Positions 32,009 to 44,062 of a stretch of 64,000 nucleotides of DNA are shown piece after piece. How positions within the stretch are numbered: position 1 is the first letter of the stretch; each line of letters begins with the position of its first letter. The translations under genes and the position numbers were made by a program. The DNA is from Ceratodon purpureus. Its lineage: Eukaryota; Streptophyta; Bryopsida; Pseudoditrichales; Ditrichaceae. The notes under the pieces are model-generated. The model saw nothing but the letters and a program-made list of their open reading frames with translations. It was not told the origin of the DNA and ran no database searches. Location of the stretch: assembly GCA_014871385.1 (NCBI GenBank), contig CM026431.1, forward strand, positions 5,121,089 to 5,185,088. Reading direction: 5' to 3'.

Positions 32009-33450
32009 ATGTTGCCTATCAAGCCAGCAGTTAATGAAAAGGTAATTTTTTGTCTTTCTGGCTCACATTGTCACTACTTCGTTTTGTGTTCGCTTTTTTA
32101 TTCAGCTGAACTTGCGAGGGGAGTATGTGATTCCACTAAACCAGATTGGTTTGTTGGGGTGTACTTAGGAGACCGGCATTTCCACGAGGTCCACGAACAA
32201 ACTGATGGATGCATTACCCTGCCCCATTTGCTTAAAGCCCCTGTTTCCGCCCGTGTATCAGGTACGTACACAAATTACATCCTACTTAAGTTTTCTTGGA
32301 TTGCTCTGAGATCTGAAATGGGTATGCCAAGCCTCCTCCCCTCCAAGCAATAGGTTTTTTATTATTGTAGGTCGGCATGGAAACCTGGAAAGCATGCTTT
32401 TGGTTTTTGTTTTTTTGGTTCTTTTTTAGTTTCGAAGAGCAAAACTATTTTGCTGAGGCCATGTTTATGTTAGATTTGCAAGATTGTGATATGGAGTGGG
32501 TTTTAACGACCTTTCCTTACAGAGAACAATGCAGTGCAACTTTTTGTCTCCTTTATATGTGTGAGCAATGCGCTTGTGAAGGTGCAGTTTCGTGTATGTA
32601 GCTTTGACTTACGGTACAGAGATTATGAGATCCTGATTCTTATCGAGGGTTTTTTTTATTTGTGATTCAGTGCCAGAATGGTCACACTGCCTGCGCAAGT
32701 TGTTGCAAACTGCAGCTTACGAAAGGGACATGCCCTTCCTGTTCAGCGCCTCTTGGTGGTAATCGATGCAGTGTTGTTGAGAATATCATCGAATCACTGG
32801 AAATAAACTGCAAGTATGATATCTTGGGTTGCTTGAAAACGGTGCAGTACACCAAACTTAGTAAGTGGGCTGAGCACGAGGATGTGTGTGAGTTTCGCCC
32901 CTTCCATTGTCCAGTAGTAGGTTGCAATTACGAAGTTCCGAAGTTAATACTCCCCCTGCACTTTCAGGATAGTCACAATGGTCGGCTAGTATTGTCTGAA
33001 CTGCAACCTGATGATCAGAGGAAAGCTTCTTTTACTATAGAGACAGGCGATAGTGACTATGATGTCTGTCATAGTCAGTATGTAATAGTGCTGGTCTCAA
33101 GTGATGAAAATACAGAGGACCAAGGTTCCGATGTAAAAAGCTTTTTCCTTATTCATCACCAGGTTGACGACGAATTCTGTAGATACAGCTTTTCCTGTAC
33201 AACTTTTGGACCGAGCATCATGTCGACACGTTACCGCTTGTTAGTTGAAATAGAGAAACCTGGAAACCTCAAGGTTAACCACACCATAGAGGGTCCCGTC
33301 CTCGACAATCAAGAAGACAAAACATTACTCAGTAAGGTCGTACGACACGGAGATTGTCTTCTTGTTCCGAAATTGAATGATTCGCGCTTGGGCGGTTCGT
33401 CTGCGACGCGAAAGGACTTCTCGTTTCGAGTGCAGCTCTTGCTCCTGTAA
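32009..33450 (+). CDS. SINA-like E3 ubiquitin ligase (RING + SIAH zinc finger), three exons
   Basis: Exons 32009-32041, 32169-32261 and 32671-33450 (donors AAG|GTAATT and CAG|GTACGT; acceptors ACTTAG and ATTCAG) give 301 residues in phase 0. The RING is formed across the second intron: CPICLKPLFPPVYQ then CQNGHTACASCC...CPSC. It is followed by the SIAH-type zinc finger (CKYDILGCLK...HEDVCEFRPFHCPVVGCNYEV...HFQDSH) and a diverged substrate-binding beta-sandwich. SINA/SIAH proteins ubiquitinate targets for proteasomal decay. The C-terminal half is less conserved than the RING. The first ATG (MLPIKPAVNEK) is the best start; an upstream exon is not excluded. Confidence 0.85.
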
Positions 33451-34403
33451 CGCCGTAGCTGGTCTATGATAGGCACTCTGTTCTCAAATTAGCGCCGTTG
33501 CTCAGTTATCCACCACTGTCTTGAGACAAGATGTAAGTTTCTTATCTTAAAATTTTATGTGAAGTCTTTAACTTCAAGAATTGCTGTGTGCCTTCCGCCT
33601 GTTACCTGGTCTTATCCCGTGTGACCCATTCAGTGTCGGGATCTTCAATTTTAATGCTGTCGGGCATCAATGTATGTTACGAACGAGTCTTATGTTCTGT
33701 AGGAGCCTCTCTCGTACGAGACACTGGCCTCACAATTGGAGGAGTATCTGGAAATCTTATTAGTAGATCAACTGCACGATTCAGCTGGGAAATTTTAACT
33801 GGGTGCTGATACGATGACGCACAAGTTGAATTGCAGTAGCAGATCAGTCGGTTTTCGACCGGGTCCACTTGACCAGTCTCCTACAAAATTGATGGACTGG
33901 TGTCGTGCATGTACAATACCCGAAGAGTTCCGTTGCCAGAAATTCAGTAAGTCGGCAGCATAACCCTCCCAGACTTTTAGTGCATCGAGATGTTGCAGTC
34001 GAGTTGGATGCAGTCCTTTTTTATCGACTATTTTGACCACTGCCCCAGTTGGCCCAGTACCCTATATTATTCCCGACTGAGAGTCCCGACTGACTCATAG
34101 TGCTGAGATCATATATCTCTTGGTAGTTCCTAGTGTTCCCTATCACTTAGCAATGCAGCATTCGTTTTTGCATCCAGGATTTTAGCTCTCGTTATCTGGT
34201 TGGATCACCATCTCATTCCTATCTCATTACAGTTCATATCCATTGTGTGGAATGATTTAGCAGTCCTCGAATTAGAATCCTCACTTCCATAATCTAGAAA
34301 TTAGAACTAGATCTGTCCACTTCGAGCCAAACCATCGTCCCCAGATGACCATTGCTGCTGCTCATTATTCGATTGCATCTCTGCAATTTGTTACTCCCAC
34401 GCA
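33451..34403. other. Intergenic, no gene seen
   Basis: 3' flank of the SINA-like gene and promoter region of the next small gene. Nothing specific was recognised. Confidence 0.5.
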
Positions 34404-34787
34404 ATGGCCACAAAACTCACCACTGCAATCAGCAACCGAACTCTGCAAGCATTAGTCCTGAAAGTCGGAAACCAAAACTACTTCGCCAAACTCGCCACGG
34501 TCGCAGTCGGTAGTGAGCACAAGGTGGAGATTGACGTCAACTGGACATACCAGGAATTCTCCCTGGAGCCTGTACTCACTGCTGGTGCAACACTGCAGAA
34601 GATCATCGTCAATTCAGACGATTGCTGCGACTTCGAGCGGATAACCATCACAGAGTCTGATGGCAAGCTGCAGGCGGACAAAACTCCTCGAGGGCAACTC
34701 AACGATGCCGACAGTGCGTCTTTCAACACCTGGAGGTCCTATTTCGGTTGGCCCAAGTTCAACTGGCGATTCTGGCTATGGACTTGA
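34404..34787 (+). CDS. Small 127-residue protein, possibly of a basal-plant family (DUF7748-like)
   Basis: ATG in a good context (GCAATGGCC) starts MATKLTTAISNRTLQALVLK. There is no signal peptide. The middle has alternating hydrophobic residues suggesting a beta-rich fold (HKVEIDVNWTYQEFSLEPVL, LQKIIVNSDDCCDFERITIT). The tail is aromatic (WPKFNWRFWLWT). The IIVNSDDCCDFERITI region is reminiscent of small moss proteins grouped as DUF7748. I am not certain of the assignment and the function is unknown. GC content is higher than the flanks, supporting coding. Confidence 0.6.
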   Translation: MATKLTTAISNRTLQALVLKVGNQNYFAKLATVAVGSEHKVEIDVNWTYQEFSLEPVLTAGATLQKIIVNSDDCCDFERITITESDGKLQADKTPRGQLNDADSASFNTWRSYFGWPKFNWRFWLWT

Positions 34788-35371
34788 GTGTGAAGGCATG
34801 GAGGATCTGGTCATTGGGATGTTCTGCAGCTGATTATCGGTATGGTTTTTGTCGGTATACATGCCAATCTTCCTTGTATGTTTCAATTTCAATTCCGAGA
34901 TGGTTTTGACTGCATTATCAAGGGAAGATTATGTGAAGATGTACATGTTGTGAATGTTTTGTGGATATGAATAGTTCTATGAATTTTCAACGTTCTACCT
35001 CATGGAATCTTCAACCATGGGTAGCCTCTAATTACCTGGTGGTTGAGTACAGTATTTTCAACAATTAGTTAGTTGTAGATTTTTATTGGTGAAGATTTTA
35101 AAATAGGTTTAGGAATAGACTACCTTTTAATTACTTTTTTGGAAAATATACTTAGAATTAGAGATTGTTGTTAAAATTACATGTATATTAGATTTAAAAG
35201 TATAAGTGACACTAGTTGTCATATTGTATGTCATAACGTCTTTATTATCCTTATGATTAATATCAATAATCTAATAATTTATGTAAAATGAGTGTCAAAT
35301 GATCAAAATCTTTGTAATTGTCACCAAACAATCCACAATTGGCTTAAAGCATATCAATCATGAACATATTG
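34788..35371. other. Intergenic AT-rich, no gene seen
   Basis: 3' flank of the small gene, nothing recognised. Confidence 0.5.
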
Positions 35372-36111
35372 GGGGGGAAGCATGATAAAGTGTACAACAA
35401 AGTGACCGATGTGACCAAATGGAAGTGATTATGAAGTGTGCTGTTTTTCAAAGCTCAAATCTGATTTTGAGCATTTTGGTGTAGTTTTTGAGCATTTTAG
35501 TCACGTTTTTGGATGTCACAATGTATCTTATATACAGCTTTAGGAAGAAAAGATCTTCAATTGAAACTTAATTTGACCACTAGTTCTAAATCATGAAAAT
35601 GAACTTTTTCAATGTCTTAATTTCTTCATTTGGGGCCCTCTATTGACTTTAGAGGATGTTTTTTCCAATTTAGAAAACAATGTTCAGTGAAAAAAAAGTG
35701 ACAAAAAGTACCGCGGAAGTGATCCTCCTAAATAACATTTTTGCGGTACTTTTGGAACCCTAAACCAATTGATGAGTATATGAATTGACTATTTTAGAAT
35801 ACTTCTTAAACATATAGAGGGCCCCACATCATCAAAAGTGATTTTTAGATAGTTTTTTATTCTTTTATAGCCACTTTTTCAAATTATTGCATTCACTTTG
35901 CTTGGGTTTGAAGCCCTCAAACAATAACTTTAAAGTGTCCACTTTGCACGAAACTTTTCCAAGTTGTACAAAAACAAGTTGAGAATCTATCTTAGCAAAA
36001 AAATTTGACTTCAATTACATCTTTCCATCACTTTCGTGCACTTTTTGCAAAAGGGCTGAAATTGACAAATAGATAAGCACTTTTCCTGTACACTTTATCA
36101 TGCTTCCCCCC
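35372..36111 (+). mobile_element. MITE family A, copy 2 (740 bp)
   Basis: Ends GGGGGGAAGCATGATAAAGT and the inverse ACTTTATCATGCTTCCCCCC, flanked by ATTG at 35368-35371 and 36112-36115. Same orientation as copy 1 and alignable along its length. Confidence 0.88.
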
Positions 36112-36115
36112 ATTG

Positions 36116-36804
36116 TCAAACATTTATCATCGAAATTGTTGAGATTGTAACAACAAAGAAGTTTCAATGTGTACATACAATAATTTCTTAACATAAATAC
36201 CAAAATCTTTTTCAATGCATATGATTTATGGACCTCCAAATTCATTTAGAGATGTCCTCCAATTTTTGGCACCAATGCATGTATACTGTGGATTGATTTA
36301 TGGTGTGTGATGACTAGCAAGTCCACCCGAGCAAGTACCAACTTGAATCAGAGAGCGCCGGATTAGTGATCTAAAACACATCCCAGAGTTGTGACGCATG
36401 CAACTGTAAAACATAAATACTACTCCCAAGTTTGGTGTTGCCGACATCGCGATGGCAATCTGTTACCGACACCGCGATTACACGGAGTCATAACATGATG
36501 CATATAAATGACCCAAATGAGCTCATTTGCACTTATCACTCATACCCCACAAATTTGCACTTATCACTCATACTCAACCATTACCATAGTTCCCACCAGT
36601 GATCAGCACATATGATACAGCTTCTGACGTAGCTCGATCAATTTCCAGAACATCCAGAGACGTATATAGTTGTATTGGTATTTCTCTACTAATCTGTACT
36701 AAGTTGTAACTATACATTTAGGTTTCACCCCTTCATCTTATGATGCACGCATCAGTACCTTGCTTGCTTGAGCAAGAGTATAGTTATCTACAGTTTCCTA
36801 CAGT
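36116..36804. other. Intergenic, 3' flank of the carboxypeptidase gene
   Basis: No gene recognised. A CTTATCACTCATAC motif occurs twice near 36535-36570. Confidence 0.5.
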
Positions 36805-39800
36805 TTACCTTTCAGATAAGAGCCTGGAGCCAGAACCTGAATTTCCGACGATGAGCTCCAGCATCTTAAGCCCCATACACGGATTATCAGATGGTACCTG
36901 TGATTAAAAACAAACACCAGTTGTTACCGACATAGTGCTTGTTCTTATATCCTTGTTAGACGAAGTCCAAAACAGGTCAGCACATAAAGGTGGTGTGTAG
37001 CCCTACTTTACCAACATTCAAAAGAATCAAGCAAGTCACAAACTCCTTTGGAGATTTTTAAAGTAAGTGTTTTAAGGCTTCTAATTGCAAGATGGGCAGA
37101 CAACAGGTTGTAATAAAAGCTTCCCGGATAGTGTTACCCGGTGGCCAGCATTCATGATCCAAAAGAAGCTCAAGTTTTTGTGTCTCTTCACAAATGCTGC
37201 CGTCTCACGGTCATTATCACAATACAGAGAAGATCGCTTTGCAGACAGAAATCCCGTGAGATCTGGCCAGCTGCAAGAAACAAATATCAGTATTTCTTCC
37301 TGTGGTCGCAACTCGGTTCACTTTGGTATAACATGAAAGATTCAAGACATGTGAGGGTCTATGAAGTCCACAACTTACGTCAATTTCCGAACCCAAGTCT
37401 CTGTCCCCGTAGTGCAGGCAATCAAGTCTAGCTGCAAAATATAAGGTGCATATAGCATCATTGCAGAAAGCACAATAATTGCTCAAGGACAGTATGCTCT
37501 AGGCATCACCTAAGCATCAGAATGTTCATCTTCAATGATTCACTTCATCTGAATCAATAGTCACGGACTGCATCATGTTATAGTCCTCTAAAAGGATTAT
37601 GACCACCCTTTCAGCTCATTCAAAGATTTCCAACAGATTCGCAGCAGTTTGAGATTGTCAAGTGACTCAAGCAATCAGCTAAATGCAAAAAGTATCGGTG
37701 TGACTTACTTGTCCACTATATATGGTGATATTTACTCCTGCAGCTAAGAGTTCATCAACCTGCGCAACACAAATAGACAAAAGGTTCATCTCTATCTTAT
37801 GGCTCATCATTTTCATCTCCTATAGATTAGCTTAGACCATAATTAGATTTCAGTCCTACCAATTGGATGCAAATTTCCACCAATGCCTTCGTAAAATAGC
37901 CTAAATTGTGTAAATGGTTTACTCGTAAGTTTTGCAAGTGTCAAAAACTATTCAACCTTCCGCCCTGGACGTTTGTCCGATGAGGGTTGTTTCTTTCCCC
38001 GTGCAATGAAATTCGTTCATTTGCTTTGAAAAATAAAAATAAAAAACTATTCAACCAATACTTGTTCGCATCCGTATTTTAAAATGAAATTCAATGATCA
38101 CACGGTGAATCTGATGAAGAAATCTTGTTATCACCTGCTTTATATTGTCCTTCATAAAGTCTCCAGAAAGAGCGCCAAACGCCAATTCTGAAAATTGTGA
38201 CCAGCTGCAAACATGAAAGCGCAAGACTTTTAAACCAGATCACGAGCAGGTTCAATAAATTCCTTTCAACTGTCACTCTTTCATGTTGCATAAAGCCAAT
38301 TATTGAAACAGATGTAGTAGCCCAGAAAGATACAAGTGAACATTGGTCCTGATCAATTGGATGATTTGGGTGCTCACGAATGGTACTCGAGAAGCAACCA
38401 ATGAAGGCCAAATGATAGACACAACACAGAGAGCACCCTTGGATATATGATAATTATCCTACTTCGATCTTTAAAGAACTTCTGAACAATATCTTCAACC
38501 CCCTAGAGAACAATAGTCTGAGTCAAGGATGGAAGAATTGACCTGATGTTACTCGGAATGATCTTCAGCTTCTCTCGGATGGGCCCATTCATAAGTTCTG
38601 CTAAATCTGTAGTTTCAGTGACAGAGAGATGTCGAGCAGCCAGCCTAGCAAGCCCAGATGCATTTGCGGACAACTCATACGCGCTTTGATGATGCTTTAA
38701 CAAGTTATAGAAGTCCTATTCCAGCAAACATCGTGACAATTACTCTTAGTAAATTATACAAAACAGGTGTCTTTTAACACCCGCGGGAACTACGATCGAA
38801 CAATAGGAACGTCACAAGCACTGTAACGCAGAAGCTGACCAACTGAACCAGAACAGTGTCTTCTCATTGACATTTAACATGCCCAGATTGTCATTACTCA
38901 GAAATTAGTAAGAAATGATTGATTCGCACATACCACATCGTCTGCAATCTTCCTCACAGCCTCCTCCATATCACTCCATATCATGGTTGCACCTGTGAAA
39001 TTCCCGTTTTCCATTTCAAATCGTGCCGAGTCTGCGTACCTGGAAGACACAGCCAAGCCTTTAGTACAATTCGTTTCTGCGTTCTCTTAAGTTCGGCAAG
39101 CCTTCAGTATATAAAATCCACGGGCCGGAGTTATCTACGAAGTATCTAAATACACTTCCAAATTATCTTGACAATAAAAATGCTTTTCCTTGATCTCCAA
39201 AAATCTCAGTCTAAAAACCGATTCAGCCTTCATTCGTAAAACAGGTTTTATTTAAAATAGTACGTGCTATTACCTAAGAAGAGAGCGAGCCTCTGCTTCA
39301 TCAATCAGCGAGAAAGATTGCAATAGCGAGGGCCAGGAATACTGCTTCCAATGGATTTTGTCAGTAAAATGCCAAATAATTCTCCTATCAAGGTTTTTTA
39401 AATCTGAGCGGCACAGCCTTCTACATACTGAACATGAAAGAAATATGAACTGTACTACATTTTAGATATGGTGATAAATACTTCAAACGTGCGGAAGGAA
39501 TTGTGGTGAAACGAGTTTCACATGAACAACTAATGAGCGAAGCAGCATGTCGAAATTACATTAGCCTGAGATGCTATTTAAGGTTCTACGAGCATGAGTA
39601 CATACCAAGAAGTCAAGGGGCGAGGTCCAGGAATCTCCAAGCGCTATGCCTGCAGGTGACAACCGCATTTCAATTTTTAAGTTAAACAGAATTTTTTTCT
39701 GGGAGAACCTGGCAAACCTTATAAGTCAGATGCAATATCAATGTAGGATCTTCTTGAGATTAACTCACAAGTTCAAATTTCAAGTCTATTCTACATATAA

Positions 39801-41843
39801 AGCACAGTGCCGATATCATTTACATAATATTTAGTGATACTTTACCTTTAAGGTTGATATCAAGAGAGTCTGCGTTAGATCTCTTCAAAAGTGCTATAGC
39901 TAACTCGGTAGCAAACCTGCCTCCATACGACTCACCGATGACAAAGAAAGGGGCTTCTCCAAGCGATTTGTGAGAACCAAAAAACTTTTCCAAAAAGACC
40001 AACAAGTCTTTCGTAGCTTGGTTCTTCTCCCTTACAAAAAGGGTCGAATTCTCCACATAGCTAAAACCTGCCAAATCAAAAAGGAAGTAATGACAGTTCG
40101 ATGGAGCAAAACTTCGACATACACATCAACCGGAATGCAACAGCTGCGAAAGATTGCAGAAGTTGCAGCGATAAAAAATTATGACAATGGTATTGATCCA
40201 AGTACCAACTGACAAACAAGGTAGGGGAGTGACAAGCACAACACATAGGAGTATAACAACAGATTTCATAACATATCCTCATGGTAGAGGTAACATTAAT
40301 ACAACTCCGGAAATCCGAAGGAAAATATAGGTGGGCAGCGACTTAAAAGCTTAACAAGAGCTATACCTGTACCGACAGGGAAGTCCTGATTGTCGAGCCA
40401 AATACCGCAGTCCCACATCACCACAACCTCAGCATTCAGCAAAATCAATACCACTACAACATAGGTTTCCAAGGAGGAGATGCTCTTGCATAGACAACAA
40501 TGAACTCAACCATGCATTTTGGGTATGCGCAGAGTATCAACCTCAACACATGACAGGTGCTAAGAGATGTTATAATTGACAAGCAATACGGAGAGTGAGC
40601 TCTAAATTGAGAGGCCAAACATTACCACAAAGAGCATATGGCCCACATTCAGCCATGTGCTAGGTCGAGGCTTTAAGTCCACTGTAAGAGGGCCTACTTC
40701 TTTAAAGTTACCAAATCCGACCCCAGATCCACCCTGCACATACGGCCATTTATTTTCAAACTTTGCTTGACAAGTTTACCGGACAAGACCAGGAATATTA
40801 CTCTAAAAAGATAATCAAAAAGAAAAATAGAGGAAGACACAATCTGAGTGACTAGCAACTTCTAAAGAATTATGGATGCTGCAGTCGAACTTGTCAACTC
40901 GTATGCGATCAACCTGTAAACGAGGAGCTGAAAGAAGCAAACAAGTAGTACTCAGATTTTCGAGTCATCACCCATTTGTCTAGAAAGTCTCAAATACATG
41001 AGGAAGTTTTCATTGAAACTTACAGGTCCACCTTGGAGCCACATGATCAGGGGCAAGTTGCTGGAAGTGATCACGTTTTCTTTGCAATACAACCACCAAA
41101 ACAAGTGCACCCCTGCAAGAGGCACACATTCACTTCACACGTGTTTCTATAATGCACATCAACCTCTAGCTACTCATCCAGTCCATTTCCACTGCAATCT
41201 CTTCTCATGATAAATCAACACACTTCACACAATACTAGAATCTCCATCATACCAAATACAATCAATCTATACGTAAAAAAAAACTTGCACTGAAGGCCCC
41301 TCTCTCAAAATCGGATACGAGAACTTCAGAGATACCAAATCCAAGGCTCTGCCACTAAACTCCGCACATAAAATTATGTCAAACACACCCTCCAACATAT
41401 GAATTCCCATTCAAAACCGCAAATCACATCGCGTGAGCACAGTCAGCCAGCACTCTCACATCCAGAACAACTCCATATCTTACACAGACTCAAAATCCCA
41501 AACTAGAGTGGTACCGGTACCCAGTTTCAAAACAGGCATCCTAAGAGCAGAGAAGAAATCTGCAGATACAGTACTCCACTGATCTCAAAACCATACAATC
41601 TGCACCTCTCCTAAAATGCAACTGAAGCTAGACATAGAATAGAGAAATTGACTGATGATTGAGTAGAAAGTAATCATGTGATATATGGTGGAATCACTCA
41701 CCGGGGCGCACGTCAATGTAGCCCCACTCCTCGGTGCCATCGGAGGTGCCACTGGAGATGTCAGCATGAGAGGGAATGGGAGAGATGAGGAGCAGGAGGA
41801 GGAGCAGCAACGGTAGCAGCAGGTGCCTGGGCGCCATCGCCAT
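36805..41843 (-). CDS. Serine carboxypeptidase-like protein (SCPL51 / S10 family), 14 exons, complete
   Basis: Exons (5' to 3'): 41702-41843, 41024-41112, 40626-40733, 40367-40385, 39846-40067, 39606-39649, 39274-39341, 38934-39039, 38543-38715, 38135-38204, 37709-37759, 37379-37431, 37138-37270, 36805-36897. All phases agree and give 456 residues. A signal peptide (MAMAPRHLLLPLLLLLLLLI) directs the protein to the secretory pathway or vacuole. It continues with EEWGYIDVRPGVHLFWWLY, LIMWLQGGPGGSGVGFGNF (oxyanion region) and DFPVGTGFSYVE. The catalytic serine is in FVIGESYGGRFA, the aspartate in NITIYSGQLDLIACTTG, and the histidine in MNAGHRVPSDNP. This is the triad order of family S10. Length suits SCPL51-type enzymes. 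Exon 4 is only 19 nt. Substrate unknown; some SCPL members are acyltransferases. Confidence 0.93.
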
Positions 41844-42393
41844 AGCCAGAGATGGGGTGCAACCAAAACTGGGACCTTGGGGAGTCGACTCTACTTTTGA
41901 GAGGTGTCTTTGAGTTGCCGTTTTCACACTTCATGGAATGTATGACAAGGTGCTCACTGTCTGTCTTCTAATTTCAATGTGTTTTGGGAGATTTTGAAAC
42001 TGGGTACCGTCACTCTAAAATACTGCAATCCAAAGAATTTCTTTTTTTTTATAGAATATACCTCTTCTTGTAAGTCAAATGTTATTCTATGTGATTGATT
42101 TTTCTATGCTTTTGAAGAAAGTGTTTCAGAGACATGTCAACTCAATTTCATGGTTGTTTAATCCCTAAAGTTCTTTTGAAGACAAATTAGTTTTTGGAGG
42201 TTTTGGTCATTCTTGATGATGTATCAATCTTTAAAATTCCATTTTTAAGTTTTTATAAATGTGGATAATTCAAAGGACTTTGTGAAAAGTCAATTTTCAC
42301 AGGAAGAAGACTAGTGGTTTAAGAATTATGAAACTTTCTAGTTTTGAGACCCAATTGAGGCATTTCAGAAGAAATATATATATATAAATATAT

Positions 42394-42473
<80 letters not shown>

Positions 42474-43447
42474 TTTTGGAAAAAAAAATCGTTTGAGGAA
42501 ATTATTTGGAGATATGTAAACTCAATTTTTGATTTTTTAAGATAAATTTGCGGAATTCCTAAACAAATCCACTAAAGTTTGCCATTATTTATTATTTTAA
42601 TCTCCTAAGATAATTAGTGTTCTTCAACAACCATCTTTAGAAAGGATGCAACTCAATTTCATCATCATTAATTCGTTTGAATAAAAAATTAATGAATTTT
42701 TTAGGTCGTTGTCTTTGTATAAATATGCCATGCTCATAAACTTTTCGGCCTTTGAATATTTCCTCCTTTACATTCTAAGGTTTTCCAAAGTTAAATATCA
42801 ATAGCATCTCAATAAAGTCTCTTCCATAATACATTTTTTTCTCAATTATTTTGCATAACAATGTAGCCTAATAAAAACCTATGCATGGAATGAAACCTTC
42901 TAAGGAGGAAAAGATAACTTAACGTGCAGCTCCAAAACTTACAAAATCATCCACTTATTAAAGGCCACAAAACTTGACAATTAAAGAACCAATTATATTA
43001 AACCTGACCATTGAAATACCTACTCTCTGAGGCTGATTTATCCCCAGTTTTAACTTCTACATAGAATTTGCTTTCTGCACTTCTCTCACAGGTGACAAAA
43101 TCTCAAAAACACTCTAAATAGGAACCATTCTTCAGAAGTAGAGATAAAAAAAAAAAATCACTATTTTCAATCAGAAATAGTTGAGGTGCATTTTCAAGTT
43201 TTTAGTTTAAACAATTAGGAGTTACTGTTTGTCAATAGGAGGTTAGTTCACCCTTAAAGAAATATTTATATTTTTTTGAAAAATAAAGTTTGTGCCTCAA
43301 AAATTTAATTTCTCAGTTTTTTATTTTTAGAAAATCACTTAAATTACCTTAATGATTAAAAAACACACATATCTTACATAAAATAAATTTTCAAAATTTT
43401 ATTTTCCTATCTTTATAATCCATCAAATCTTTCTTTTGAAGATAGAA
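41844..43447. other. AT-rich intergenic region with a (TA)n tract
   Basis: No gene seen. It holds the promoter side of the carboxypeptidase gene and the TA microsatellite listed below. Confidence 0.5.
42374..42471. repeat. (TA)n microsatellite
   Basis: Almost 100 bp of alternating TA with a few A and G interruptions. Likely highly variable in length and able to form cruciforms. Confidence 0.95.
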
Positions 43448-44008
43448 TTATGCTTTTGGAAGGATACTCAAAAGGTCTTCAAATTTTGTACTAGGATAAA
43501 TATCTTGTAGTGTTACTTTTGCACTTTCTGAAATATAATCTAAAAAACACTCATATTTTTTTAGCTTTTCTAGTGCATTGTCTTGTATATTCTTGAAGTA
43601 ATTTGTAATATTATAGAAATCTTTTTCTAAATTAAACACGTCATTTCCTAAGTGCTGAGTTTGTTTAGTAAGTTCTTGTAAATGTGGTACGTCCCTCGCC
43701 AACTTCAAAAGCCGGAAATGACTTATCGAAATATCTTGTAGCAATTTCTTTAAATAAATATTTCGATTTAAGATCCATCCTTCTTGTTCCTTCATCAATT
43801 CACGAACAACTAAATTGTCTTCCACAGTACCAATAATGTTGACAAGACGTTTGTATTTTGATAAAGAAGGAATGACTTCAAGAATTTGTTTTGCAAAGCG
43901 ATAAATATCAAGTTTGAGTGAATTGACTCTACCGTCTTGGTATGAATTCACATATGAATCACACTTCTTTTTTGATTCTTCTAAATTGAAATTCAAAACC
44001 AAATCCAT
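43448..44008 (-). CDS. Unidentified 186-residue helical, Lys/Ile/Leu-rich protein
   Basis: Starts at the ATG at 44008 (MDLVLNFNLEESKKKC); the frame also stays open upstream to 44062. It is probably all-helical with heptad-like spacing (LEVIPSLSKYKRLVNIIGTV, LQELTKQTQHLGNDVFNLEK), with no signal peptide or membrane segment. A stop-free frame this long in DNA that is roughly 70% AT is unlikely by chance and the composition is protein-like. Codon use is very A/T-rich, unlike the GC-richer neighbouring genes. I recognise no family. It may be one exon of a larger gene, a decayed gene, or material from an AT-rich donor. Confidence 0.45.
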   Translation of the reverse strand: MDLVLNFNLEESKKKCDSYVNSYQDGRVNSLKLDIYRFAKQILEVIPSLSKYKRLVNIIGTVEDNLVVRELMKEQEGWILNRNIYLKKLLQDISISHFRLLKLARDVPHLQELTKQTQHLGNDVFNLEKDFYNITNYFKNIQDNALEKLKKYECFLDYISESAKVTLQDIYPSTKFEDLLSILPKA

Positions 44009-44062
44009 TTTTTTAAAGTTAAATTTGAATGCTAATAATAATATAATAAATTGATCAAACAA

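Noticed and set aside
34404..34787. Naming the small 127-residue protein with a function
   Set aside because: Only a loose resemblance to a moss-type uncharacterised family; no catalytic or binding motif is visible.
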